DNA of 64,000 nt from CAVZRC01 sp963777695 (GTDB lineage: Bacteria > Planctomycetota > Planctomycetia > Isosphaerales > Isosphaeraceae): NCBI GenBank assembly GCA_963777695.1, contig CAVZRC010000001.1, positions 744,001 to 808,000 on the forward strand, written 5' to 3'. Positions 1 through 8,069 of this stretch are shown piece by piece; within the stretch, counting starts at the first letter, position 1, and each line of letters opens with the position of its first letter. The notes under the pieces were generated by a model that made no database searches, was not told the origin of the DNA, and saw only the letters and a list, made by a program, of their open reading frames with translations. The position numbers and the translations under genes are program-made.

Positions 1-695
1 CATTGCATTGCGTAGAAGATCAGGCAACCGATCAGGACCGCACCGAGTGCGCCCGGAAACTGCCTGGGAAACTCCCACCGTGCCGTCAAGGTCGCCAGCA
101 TCAAGGCGAGGGCGACCATACCCGCGACCGGTTGTGCTGCGATATCGAGCAACGGCAAGAAACTGATGAGAACCAGTGCAATCGCCGCCAGTGAACCGAG
201 CAATCCCGCTCGAGGCACGACGCGTCTTATCCACGCACTCATGGGTGCGCAGGCGATTTTGAAGATCCCGGATGCGAGTAGCATCGCAATTCCCATGAAC
301 CAGGCATGACTTGCGGCATCTTCGGGCACGAGACCGCGTTTCGTCGCCGCCAGATAGGCGGGTCCAATGATGAAGAGCACGGCGCCGAAGGTGCTCGGAG
401 TATCCAGGCCCAGGGGCATGGCCGTGACGTCGCTCCTGCCGGTCCGGCGGGCCAGCCGGAACGCCATGGCCGTGTAGATGAGATCGCCGATCAGGACGCC
501 CACGGCGGTCCCCGGGATCATGCGGGTGAGTACGAATTGACGGGGCAACCCGAAGACCTGGACGAGCAGGCTGGCCATCAGGATCATGACGCCGATATTG
601 TCCAGCATCAGGCCGGAAAAGGCATTAATATCGCCGCGTCGGGCCCAGGCGTATTTCGGACGGATCGGGTCGCTGATCGAAGGTGCAACGGTCAT
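1..695 (-). CDS. Xanthine/uracil permease-like membrane protein (partial, C-terminus outside window)
   Basis: Reading leftward from the ATG at 695 gives 231 codons open to the window edge, so the C-terminal half is missing. A short N-terminal tail is followed by GDINAFSGLMLDNIGV and about six strongly hydrophobic segments joined by short Arg-rich loops. The order of motifs resembles the NCS2/AGZA-type permeases (xanthine, uracil, guanine) and related planctomycete transporters. The substrate cannot be told from this part. GAGAGG lies about 9 bases before the ATG, and the stop of the upstream MFS gene is only 14 bases away, so it is probably the third gene of the sialidase-MFS-permease operon. 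Membrane location is clear; the exact family is an inference. Confidence 0.6.
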   Translation of the reverse strand, partial: MTVAPSISDPIRPKYAWARRGDINAFSGLMLDNIGVMILMASLLVQVFGLPRQFVLTRMIPGTAVGVLIGDLIYTAMAFRLARRTGRSDVTAMPLGLDTPSTFGAVLFIIGPAYLAATKRGLVPEDAASHAWFMGIAMLLASGIFKIACAPMSAWIRRVVPRAGLLGSLAAIALVLISFLPLLDIAAQPVAGMVALALMLATLTARWEFPRQFPGALGAVLIGCLIFYAMQ

Positions 696-709
696 GGTCG
701 GAAGTCCTC

Positions 710-2092
710 TCAGGATCGGGATGGATCCGGACGCGGGAGACGATGTCGGGCCACGGCCAGGTGAGAGGCGAACCAGGCCAGGAGCCCGACGAGCAGATAC
801 ACGGCGGCCGTCGATCCGATAGCCACCCCGAGGCCGAAGGCTTTCGAAGCCTTACCGACGGCCCAAGGGGCCACAAAGCCCCCGGTCCAGCCGACGGTGT
901 TCATCAGCCCGGCGGCGGTGCCACGATCCTTCGGCGCGACGACGTCGAAGAGCGAGGCGAAGATGTTAGCGTCGTAGATCCCCTTGCACAGCCCGGCGCC
1001 GACCAAGCCGACGATCACGATCCCGAGCGAAGGCGATCGGCCGGCGAGGAAGACGAAGGGAGCGGCGATGACGAGGCCCACGCTCTGGACCAGGATCCGG
1101 CCGCCCGCCGATCGCCGCGCCGCCCAGTCGGCGGCCACCCCGCCGAGGAGGGCGCCGACCAGGCTGGCGATCGGCCAGGCGGTCGAGATCACGGACGAAT
1201 CGGCCAACTTGAGCTCGAATTTCTCGAAGAGATAAAGCGGCAGCCAGGTGAGGAACGTCGTCGCGACGAAATTCGCGCCGACGAAGACTGCCAGCAGCAA
1301 GGCGGCGGCGGGGTTCGTGACGATCCGGACGACCTTCTCCGGCAGCGAGACGGATTCGGCGGGTGCCGACGCCCATTCGTCGAATTCGTCGCCGACGGGT
1401 TTCGGATCATCCGCCTTCGCCTCGGCCTCGCGCGCGGGCTCGACGAGGTAGAGACCCAGGAACGCGGCATACACCAGGCCGGTCAGCCCGAGCGCCCAGA
1501 AGGGGAACCGCCAGCCGCGATACTCGCCGAGGAATCCCGCCAGGACGGCTCCCCCGGCCGTCCCGAGATAAACGCTCGTCTGGTGGATGCTCATGGCGCG
1601 GGAGCGGGTCCGGGGGCCGTGATAATCCGCCAGGACGGACATCGACGCCGGGAAGTAGAATGCCTCGCCCAGGCCCTCGGCGCCCCGGAACAGGACGAGC
1701 TGGACGAAGTTCCGCGACAGCGCCGTTGCCGCGCAGATCAGACTCCAGAATCCGAGCCCGAGCGCGATCAGGAGGCGTCGGGAGAGCAAGTCGACGGTAT
1801 AGCCCGAGAAAGGAGAGGTGACGGCGTAGACGAGCATGAACGCCGAACCGAGCAATCCCAGTTGTTCGTTGTCGAGGTCGAATTCCGTCTTGAGCAAGGG
1901 GAAGACCGAATAGATCGCCTGCCGGTCTGCATAGTTGAAGAACCCGCAGAACCAGAGGAGCGCGACGACGACCCAGGGATTGGTCGCGCCCCAGACGATC
2001 CGCGGACTTCGAGATTGAGGGGTGACTTCCTGCATGCGATCTTCCGGGCGGGCCGGCTTCGGCGCGCCATCTCCTCGGGTGTCAATCGGCAT
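710..2092 (-). CDS. MFS transporter
   Basis: A 460-residue polytopic protein with about twelve hydrophobic segments and a hydrophilic central loop near residues 200-230, the usual two-times-six MFS layout. The first helix carries FFNYADRQAIYSVFPLL, the N-A-D-R signature common in MFS anion and organic-acid symporters. The start at 2092 overlaps the end of the sialidase gene by 11 bases. A second Met at residue 20 (position 2035) would give no overlap and is a reasonable alternative. The likely job is uptake of a sugar or organic acid released by the sialidase upstream, but the substrate is inferred only from this neighbourhood. Confidence 0.85.
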   Translation of the reverse strand: MPIDTRGDGAPKPARPEDRMQEVTPQSRSPRIVWGATNPWVVVALLWFCGFFNYADRQAIYSVFPLLKTEFDLDNEQLGLLGSAFMLVYAVTSPFSGYTVDLLSRRLLIALGLGFWSLICAATALSRNFVQLVLFRGAEGLGEAFYFPASMSVLADYHGPRTRSRAMSIHQTSVYLGTAGGAVLAGFLGEYRGWRFPFWALGLTGLVYAAFLGLYLVEPAREAEAKADDPKPVGDEFDEWASAPAESVSLPEKVVRIVTNPAAALLLAVFVGANFVATTFLTWLPLYLFEKFELKLADSSVISTAWPIASLVGALLGGVAADWAARRSAGGRILVQSVGLVIAAPFVFLAGRSPSLGIVIVGLVGAGLCKGIYDANIFASLFDVVAPKDRGTAAGLMNTVGWTGGFVAPWAVGKASKAFGLGVAIGSTAAVYLLVGLLAWFASHLAVARHRLPRPDPSRS

Positions 2093-3305
2093 CGTTCGAC
2101 AGCAGCCATTCCTCGCCGAGCCTCGCGTGCTCGATCGTGCTCCCCTTCTCCGGCAGGCTGAGCGTATAGGTCACGTGGATTGTGCCATCGCTGGCCTGGA
2201 GCATCGACGGATAATGAAACTGGCCCTGAGGCCGGCGTTCCAGATGACGGGTCCACTTCCATGTCTTCCCCTCGTCGTCGGAAACCGAGATAGCCAGCGA
2301 GTTTCGCCCGCGAGGCAGGTCATTATAGACCAGGGCCCATCGCCCGCTCGCCAATCGGATCACCTCGATGCCGGAGCCCGGGTTCGGAAGGGCGGTATCC
2401 GCCACCGGTGACCATGTGATCCCATCGTCGCTCGACGTGCTGACCCGAATGCGATGATGCGGGCCATTGTCGCGCATGTAGGCGACCAGGGTTCTATCAG
2501 TCTTGCGGACCAGGCTCGGCTGGATGTTGCCGAAGCCGATCAGGGGCTTGCTTGTTTTCCAGGTGGAGCCACGATCATCCGAGATGGCCATGATGGAGGC
2601 GGAAAAGGTATCGGAGTACAAGGGGAGGATCCATCGGCCGCTCGGGAGGACGACCGCACGGACGCGCGGCATCCACCCGAGGCGTTGATACAATTCGTCG
2701 CGCGAACGATCCTGGGCCTCGGCGACGATGGACCGGGACCTCGCCCGGTCCTCGGCGCCCAGGCCGTCGATGGCGCGTTGCATCCCGGCAGCGAAGTCGA
2801 TGGGGGTCACGTGCAACACGCCGGTCGATGTCCACTTGGGAGGACCGGCCTGGACGGATGGGTTATCGCATCGGGCGTATTTCAGCAATGCACCTTCCCA
2901 GCGATGGTCGAGGATGGTCGGCCAGAAGAGCCAGAGCGATCGGTCCGGGCCGGCGAACAAGGCCGGGTTGCAGTCGGGATAGCCGGGTGTGTCCGCCAGG
3001 AGGAACCGCGGTTCCCAGTGCTTGCTCCCCTTGCGAAGCCATGCGCCCTGGATGACCACATCGTCGGACTTGCGCTCGCCGCTGCCCGAGTACCAGGCCG
3101 CCAGCAAACTGCCATCGGCGGTCTCGACGACGCAAGAGGCGTGATTATGCTTTGGCTCCGCCGGGAAGATGGCGACGTACTCGGGGCCAGGCGGGACGGC
3201 CCGGCTACTCTCCGGGAGGAGCAGGATCACTCCGAGGGTCAGTAGCCAGGCCTTCAATTCGGCACACATTGCCATCTGCTGAACCCCCACGGAGTCTCGC
3301 CGCAT
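2082..3305 (-). CDS. Secreted sialidase-like (BNR/Asp-box) glycoside hydrolase
   Basis: A 407-residue protein with an N-terminal hydrophobic signal segment (LLTLGVILLLPESSRA) and three Asp-box motifs of the form S-D-D-x-G-x-T-W: SDDRGSTW, SSDDGITW and SDDEGKTW. This fits a six-bladed sialidase-type beta-propeller (Sialidase_2/BNR group). Planctomycetes carry many such proteins, and their substrates are often not sialic acid, so 'exo-alpha-sialidase-like' is the safe call. It is the first gene of a minus-strand operon with an MFS transporter and a second permease, which suggests release and uptake of a sugar. Met at residues 11 and 13 are alternative starts that would leave a more compact signal peptide. 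Confidence 0.8.
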   Translation of the reverse strand: MRRDSVGVQQMAMCAELKAWLLTLGVILLLPESSRAVPPGPEYVAIFPAEPKHNHASCVVETADGSLLAAWYSGSGERKSDDVVIQGAWLRKGSKHWEPRFLLADTPGYPDCNPALFAGPDRSLWLFWPTILDHRWEGALLKYARCDNPSVQAGPPKWTSTGVLHVTPIDFAAGMQRAIDGLGAEDRARSRSIVAEAQDRSRDELYQRLGWMPRVRAVVLPSGRWILPLYSDTFSASIMAISDDRGSTWKTSKPLIGFGNIQPSLVRKTDRTLVAYMRDNGPHHRIRVSTSSDDGITWSPVADTALPNPGSGIEVIRLASGRWALVYNDLPRGRNSLAISVSDDEGKTWKWTRHLERRPQGQFHYPSMLQASDGTIHVTYTLSLPEKGSTIEHARLGEEWLLSNDAD

Positions 3306-3497
3306 CTCGTGACAAGACGACGAGTCTACGGCGAATCGCCGATGGGAGCAAGCGGCTCGACTTCTGTCGGCACCTCGACCGCAACACTTGCTGGATGCTG
3401 GTCAAGAAATAGTGCCGGGCCTCCAAGATCGACCCCAACCGGCTGGGCAGCCGCAATAAACGGGGTGAGTCGGTCGGTGACGACGGGATCGGGGCGC

Positions 3498-6230
3498 TCA
3501 CACGGGACTGACCGTGAAAGCCCGTGCCGGCTCTCCGGAGGCATAAATCTCCCACATGATGCTGTAAGCCGTCTCCAGGTTGCGGGCAAACCGATCGCCA
3601 TTAAAGAGCTGAGACTCCTCGCGGCCGGCTTCCAGCCGCTCTCGCAGCGACGAGAGCAAACCCGCATTCCGCGCCAACCGCAACGCTGCGTCTTGATAAT
3701 CCGCCAGCGACCTTGTAATCAGCTCGGGCAAGCCAAGAGCGTGGAGCAGACTGGCCGCCACTCGTGAGGCAAACGTCTCGCCCGCCATCGTCAGCACCGG
3801 ACAGCCAACCCACAGGGCATCGCTGGCAGTTGTATGAGCATTGTACGGAAAAGTATCCAGGAACAGGTCTGCCAATCGATGCCGTGCCAGGTGCTCGGCC
3901 AGGGGCTTGCGCGGGGCAAACACCAACCTTTCCGCCGTCACTCCTCGCCGCTCGGCCTCCCGGAGCAGGTTGGCCGGAGCAAAGCGGTTGCCTTCGAGAA
4001 GCCAGAGCACACTCCCCGGAACTTCCTTCAAGAGCTCCATCCAGACGTCGAACATCTCCGGCGTGATCTTGAAGTTGTTATTGAACGAGCAGAAGACAAA
4101 CCCCGCTTCCGGCAAGCCGCATTCGGCACGCGATGGCGTACGGGAAGCGATTTCGCGCCGGCTGTCATTGACCTGATAACAACCCGGCAGATGCACCAGC
4201 TTCTCCGTGAAAAAAGGCTGCTGATCGGAGGGGACGATATCGTCGTCCACCAAGATATAGTCGATGAACGATGCTCCCATCGTCCCCGGATAACCCAGAT
4301 AATTCACCTGAATGGGGGCCGGTCGCAGTGCAAGGATCTCCGTGCGCGCGTAGTTGGTGTAACCCGTCAAGTCCACAAGGATTTGCACTTCGTCATCCGC
4401 GATGCGCCGGGCTGCCTGCGAGTGGGGCAAGTTCGTCACATCCACAAGACGATCAAACGCCCTGACAAGCCGTCTCCTCATCGCTGAGCCGTCATCGGGA
4501 CCATACGAGTAGCCGTGGATCGCGAATCGACTTCGATCGTGCTTCTCGATCAATTCGGCGATCAGATAGGCGACGGCGTGGGAACGGAAATCGGCGGAAA
4601 GATAACCGATGATCATTTTGGTCTTGGGAGCCGCTGTACGATTGCGTGCTCGGTCATACCCGAACTCCCCTTTCACTTTAAGACTCTGATTCACCCACTG
4701 ATGAGCATTTTTCCGTTGCTGTTCCGCCGTAGTCGAGAGTGGCAACGCGAGGAAGCGAAAGGGTGCCACCGGAAAAGCCGAAGCAACATCAGAATTCTGG
4801 TCAACAGCCTCGATCACGCGCTCCGACAAGACTCTCAGATCGTCCCAGCAGCATACGTGTTGTAACTCATGAACCAGCGAACCGAGCGCTGATGCGAAAC
4901 TGGGTTTTAGCTCAATGGCCCGGCGAAAGCAGACAATCGCCTCGTCCAGCTTTCCCTGCTCGTGGAGAGCGGCTCCCAGGTTGTTATGTGCCTCGGCAAT
5001 GTCCGGCCTCAATTCCACTGTCCGGCGACAGCAGGCGACCGCGTCTTCCAGGTTACCCCGGTCCTTGAGAGAGTTGCCAAGGTTATTGTGTGCCTCGGCG
5101 AAGTCCGGCTTCAGTTCCACAGCCCGGCGATAGCTGGCGATCGCCTCGTCTGGCTTTCCCTGTTCGTGGAGAGCGGCGCCCAGGTTGTTATGTGCCTCGG
5201 CGAGGTCCGGCTTCAGTTCGACAGCCTGGCGACAGCAGGCGACCGCTTCGTCCAAGCTACCCTGATCCTTGAGAGCGTTGCCCAGGTTGTTGTGCGCTTG
5301 GGCGTAGGCAGGGTCCCGTTTCAGTGCTTGCCGGTAACAGGCCACCGCTTCGTCCAGATCTCCACGGTCGTGGTAGACAAGACCAAGGTTGTAATGCGCC
5401 CTGGCGTAATCGGGTTTCAGCTCCAGCGCTCGCCGATAACACTTCGCGGCTTCGTCGGGCTTGCCCCGATCCTTGAAGACATTACCCAGGTTGTTGTGTG
5501 CATCGGCGTAGTCGGGATTCAGTCGCAGCGCTCGCTGATAAGATGCCATCGCTTCGTCGAGCTTGGCCCGATCCTTGAAGACATTACCCAGGTTGTTGTG
5601 TACTTCGGCGAAGCCGGGGTTCAGTTCCAGCGCTCGCTGATAGCATGCCATCGCTTCGTCGGGCTTGCCCTGATCCTGGAAAACGTTGCCGAGGTTGTTG
5701 TGTGCATCGGCGTAGTCGGGTTTCAGTTGCAGGGCTCTCTGATAGCACGCCACCGCTTCATCCCGCTTGCCCTGATCGTGGAGAACATTACCCAGGTTGT
5801 TGTACGCCTCGGCGAAGTCAGGTCTCACTTGTAGCGTTCGCCGATAGCAAGCCGCGGCTACCTCCAGATCCCCAAGCTGCCGCCAGGCAAGCCCCAGGTT
5901 GTTGTGCGCCTCGGCGAAGTCGGGATCCGTTTGCAACGCTCTCTGATAACACGCGATGGCGAGGTCGAGCTTTCGCTGGTCCCTCCAGGCGTTTCCCAGG
6001 TTAAAGTGCGCGACGGCCCAATCGGGTCGGAGCGTCAGAGCACGCTGGATGCACTCGACTCCGCCTTGATAATTGCCGGCCCGACATGCGATGAGCCCCA
6101 ACAGATGCCAAGCATCGTGGTGATTGGGTTCAGAGGCGAGAATCTGGCGGTAAATCGTCTCCGCTTCTTGCAATCGGCCCACCCGGTGATGCTGTATGGC
6201 GATGGCCAACGCTTCGGGAATCGTGGGCAT
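3498..6230 (-). CDS. TPR protein with C-terminal O-GlcNAc transferase-like (GT41) domain
   Basis: A 910-residue protein. Residues 1-444 are thirteen 34-residue TPRs with very regular cores such as AEAHNNLGNVFKDRGKPDEA. After a linker of about 90 residues the C-terminal half (about 530-890) has the hallmarks of the SPINDLY/OGT catalytic region: GYLSADFRSHAVAYL near its start, then VNYLGYPGTMG, DYILVDDDIVP, and near the end LADLFLDTFPYNAHTTASDA followed by GETFASRVAASLL. Known GT41 enzymes transfer a sugar from a nucleotide sugar to Ser/Thr of proteins, with the TPR superhelix choosing targets. Bacterial members often modify surface or secreted proteins. No signal peptide is visible, so it should be cytoplasmic. 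It stands alone; the downstream acetyltransferase is transcribed towards it. Confidence 0.9.
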   Translation of the reverse strand: MPTIPEALAIAIQHHRVGRLQEAETIYRQILASEPNHHDAWHLLGLIACRAGNYQGGVECIQRALTLRPDWAVAHFNLGNAWRDQRKLDLAIACYQRALQTDPDFAEAHNNLGLAWRQLGDLEVAAACYRRTLQVRPDFAEAYNNLGNVLHDQGKRDEAVACYQRALQLKPDYADAHNNLGNVFQDQGKPDEAMACYQRALELNPGFAEVHNNLGNVFKDRAKLDEAMASYQRALRLNPDYADAHNNLGNVFKDRGKPDEAAKCYRRALELKPDYARAHYNLGLVYHDRGDLDEAVACYRQALKRDPAYAQAHNNLGNALKDQGSLDEAVACCRQAVELKPDLAEAHNNLGAALHEQGKPDEAIASYRRAVELKPDFAEAHNNLGNSLKDRGNLEDAVACCRRTVELRPDIAEAHNNLGAALHEQGKLDEAIVCFRRAIELKPSFASALGSLVHELQHVCCWDDLRVLSERVIEAVDQNSDVASAFPVAPFRFLALPLSTTAEQQRKNAHQWVNQSLKVKGEFGYDRARNRTAAPKTKMIIGYLSADFRSHAVAYLIAELIEKHDRSRFAIHGYSYGPDDGSAMRRRLVRAFDRLVDVTNLPHSQAARRIADDEVQILVDLTGYTNYARTEILALRPAPIQVNYLGYPGTMGASFIDYILVDDDIVPSDQQPFFTEKLVHLPGCYQVNDSRREIASRTPSRAECGLPEAGFVFCSFNNNFKITPEMFDVWMELLKEVPGSVLWLLEGNRFAPANLLREAERRGVTAERLVFAPRKPLAEHLARHRLADLFLDTFPYNAHTTASDALWVGCPVLTMAGETFASRVAASLLHALGLPELITRSLADYQDAALRLARNAGLLSSLRERLEAGREESQLFNGDRFARNLETAYSIMWEIYASGEPARAFTVSPV
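4899..6122 (-). repeat. Twelve tandem 102-bp TPR-coding units
   Basis: Residues 37-444 of the GT41 protein are twelve back-to-back 34-codon units, each seen in the DNA as a 102-base period with a recurring 'gttgttgtg(t/c)gc(a/c)tcggcg' segment on the plus strand. Several units are nearly identical to each other, which indicates recent unit duplication. These are coding repeats, not a CRISPR array. Confidence 0.9.
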
Positions 6231-6289
6231 GGTTACGGTTTCACCAAGAAAAGATTAGTCGTTTTGGATTGTCTGATTGGTTGCATTCG

Positions 6290-6847
6290 CTATTCGTCAA
6301 TCCCCCGGATGACCCGGCAGGGGTTGCCGGCCGCAAAGACCCCCTCGGGGATCTCTCGCGTGACCACGCTCCCGGCCCCGATCACCGACTTCGAGCCGAT
6401 GTGGACCCCGGGACAGATGATGGCACCACCGCCCACCCACACGTCCGAGCCGATGACGATCGGTTTGGCGAACTCCTGCTTCCGCCGCAGCTCCGCATTC
6501 ATCGGGTGGGTGGCGGTATAGATTTGGACCGCCGGGCCGAACAGGGTGAAGTCGCCGATCCGGACCTCGCATACGTCGAGCACGACGCAGTTGAAGTTGA
6601 AGAACACCCGCTCGCCCAGCAGGATGTTCGAGCCGTAGTCGCAATAGAACGGCGGCTGCATCCAGACGCTCTCCCCCCCTTCCCCGAATAGCTCTCTCAG
6701 GATGCGACGCCGCTCCTCCTGCTGGCCCTCGCCTGTCGCGTTCAGGGCCTGGCAGAGGTCGCGTGCCCGGTCGCGTCCCGCGACAAGTTCCGGGTCCATC
6801 GGGTCGTACAGCTCCCCCCCCAACATCCTATCGCGTTCGCTTCGCAT
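6290..6847 (-). CDS. Sugar O-acetyltransferase, maltose acetyltransferase (Maa/LacA) family
   Basis: A 185-residue left-handed beta-helix acyltransferase. An N-terminal Mac domain (MLGGELYDPMDPELVAGR) is followed by hexapeptide repeats, with FNFNCVVLDVC, the catalytic-loop His in YTATHPMNAELRRK, and the C-terminal GSDVWVGGGAIICPGV and AAGNPCRVIRGI. The family transfers acetyl from acetyl-CoA to a sugar 6-hydroxyl. Length matches Maa and LacA (about 180-200). GAGGAGG lies four bases before the ATG, a strong ribosome binding site that fixes the start. Which sugar is acetylated cannot be read from the sequence. Confidence 0.9.
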   Translation of the reverse strand: MRSERDRMLGGELYDPMDPELVAGRDRARDLCQALNATGEGQQEERRRILRELFGEGGESVWMQPPFYCDYGSNILLGERVFFNFNCVVLDVCEVRIGDFTLFGPAVQIYTATHPMNAELRRKQEFAKPIVIGSDVWVGGGAIICPGVHIGSKSVIGAGSVVTREIPEGVFAAGNPCRVIRGIDE

Positions 6848-6967
6848 CGGACCTCCTCGCGAGCAGTTCGTCTCGGCGACACCAGGAGGGAAACTCTATG
6901 GATAGCTATCTCATCCGCCTCGATGCTGAATCGCAGTCTTCGGCGCTTCGCCCGGGGACGTCATTGA

Positions 6968-7366
6968 TCACTGTAGGTTGAGATCGCACGTGTTCGCACC
7001 CTGCTGGACAGAGACCTTCAGCCCACAAGTCGATTGCGATTGGTACTTGGCAGGTACGCTCGGCGACACTACGACCACATCATAGGCGCCAGAAATCGCT
7101 CCGTCGTCGAGAGCAAAGCTGGTCAACGAATACCGACCACCGATGATCTGACTGGTAGCTGGCTGCCCGGCCGGATTACCTGGCAGAAAGGCGATCTTAC
7201 CTTGCCGTACTGGCTTACCGTTGAAGCTTACGGTCCCCGAGACAGGGAATGGCCTTGGCCTCTGGGTCCACATCACCCACGTCAGGGCTACCGCCACGAC
7301 TGCTACTACGACCATCATTCCGCGTATGGTGTATCGGAACCGAGTAGATCCCAATTGTTTGGGCAT
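6968..7366 (-). CDS. Single-pass membrane protein with a carboxypeptidase-regulatory-like domain
   Basis: About 132 residues. A short basic N-terminus (STRFRYTIRGMM) is followed by one hydrophobic segment (VVVAVVAVALTWVMW) and then a beta-rich domain beginning VSGTVSFNGKPVRQGKIAF, the pattern of the small transthyretin-like or carboxypeptidase-regulatory domains that planctomycetes attach to lipoproteins and membrane proteins. The function is unknown. I take the ATG at 7366 because AGGA lies about 10 bases upstream; a TTG at 7417 would add 17 residues without a better site. The domain probably lies outside the cytoplasmic membrane. Confidence 0.6.
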   Translation of the reverse strand: MPKQLGSTRFRYTIRGMMVVVAVVAVALTWVMWTQRPRPFPVSGTVSFNGKPVRQGKIAFLPGNPAGQPATSQIIGGRYSLTSFALDDGAISGAYDVVVVSPSVPAKYQSQSTCGLKVSVQQGANTCDLNLQ

Positions 7367-7508
7367 GTCGGTCAAATCCTGCGGAAAAAGGCACCGATTC
7401 ATTCGACTGGCTTCCAAATTTATGTAACGTCGGCGGTCTGGTCAAGATACTCCGAGGTATGAGTACCCGCTGAGGCAAGAGGACGACCTTACGGCTCCGC
7501 CGATAGGA

Positions 7509-7799
7509 TCAGGCGCCATGCTCGAGCGGTTGTCCGCCCTCCTCCTCGTTAGCGAGCAGGCCGGTTCGGTATTCCCTGAGCCACTCTTCCAGTAGAGCCT
7601 TGGGATAAACCCGGCTCCGACTCGAGAACCCGCCCTCCAGGGGCTCTCTGACTTTGCGCAAAGCAATCTGCCGTTGGGCGGCCCGCTTTGAGAGCACAGA
7701 GCCGATGGCGCTTCGCTGTGCATGGTCGAGGGGAATTCGTTTCCACCGGCAGAACCGCCTTAAGGTCATCTCGGAGTCGTCACGCCGTTCGGGCAACAT
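7509..7799 (-). CDS. Small hypothetical protein (uncertain)
   Basis: An open frame of 96 residues, rich in Arg, Leu and Glu, ending in a helical stretch (VYPKALLEEWLREYR). It resembles the end of small DNA-binding or antitoxin-like proteins, but I recognise no family and see no strong ribosome binding site. It is the only plausible gene between the small membrane protein (start 7366) and the beta-helix gene (end 8070). The flanking stretches 7367-7508 and 7800-8069 hold nothing I can name. Confidence 0.3.
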   Translation of the reverse strand: MLPERRDDSEMTLRRFCRWKRIPLDHAQRSAIGSVLSKRAAQRQIALRKVREPLEGGFSSRSRVYPKALLEEWLREYRTGLLANEEEGGQPLEHGA

Positions 7800-8069
7800 G
7801 AGATAGGCTCCCCGCTTTTGACGTTGTCCTCGATAGTGTAAGGCCAGGAGCCGAGCCAGGTCGAGTCACTCGCAGCTCCTCGCCACCGCCTGGCCGCCTT
7901 CAGCGCCGCGCCGGGCTTCGATGCCTTGTCTCGGCTTCCGCGCGAGATCATTCGAAGCTTTCTCCAAGCAAGGTCAGCATTGCCCAGTCGGCCCGCACCC
8001 ACCGCACGGAATACGGAACCGCGATTCCGCAATGTCAGGAGAAGAGTCGTGACGAATATGACCGGACGG

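Noticed and set aside
683..2161. Long plus-strand frame (about 490 codons) opposite the MFS gene
   Set aside because: It is rich in Arg, Gly, Asp and Pro with no domain, and mirrors codon bias of the real minus-strand transporter; a GC-driven shadow.
4962..5834. Plus-strand repeat-containing frame and regular 102-base spacing that could suggest a repeat protein or CRISPR
   Set aside because: The period equals 34 codons of the minus-strand TPRs, repeats are contiguous with no spacers, and the plus frame is an antisense shadow.
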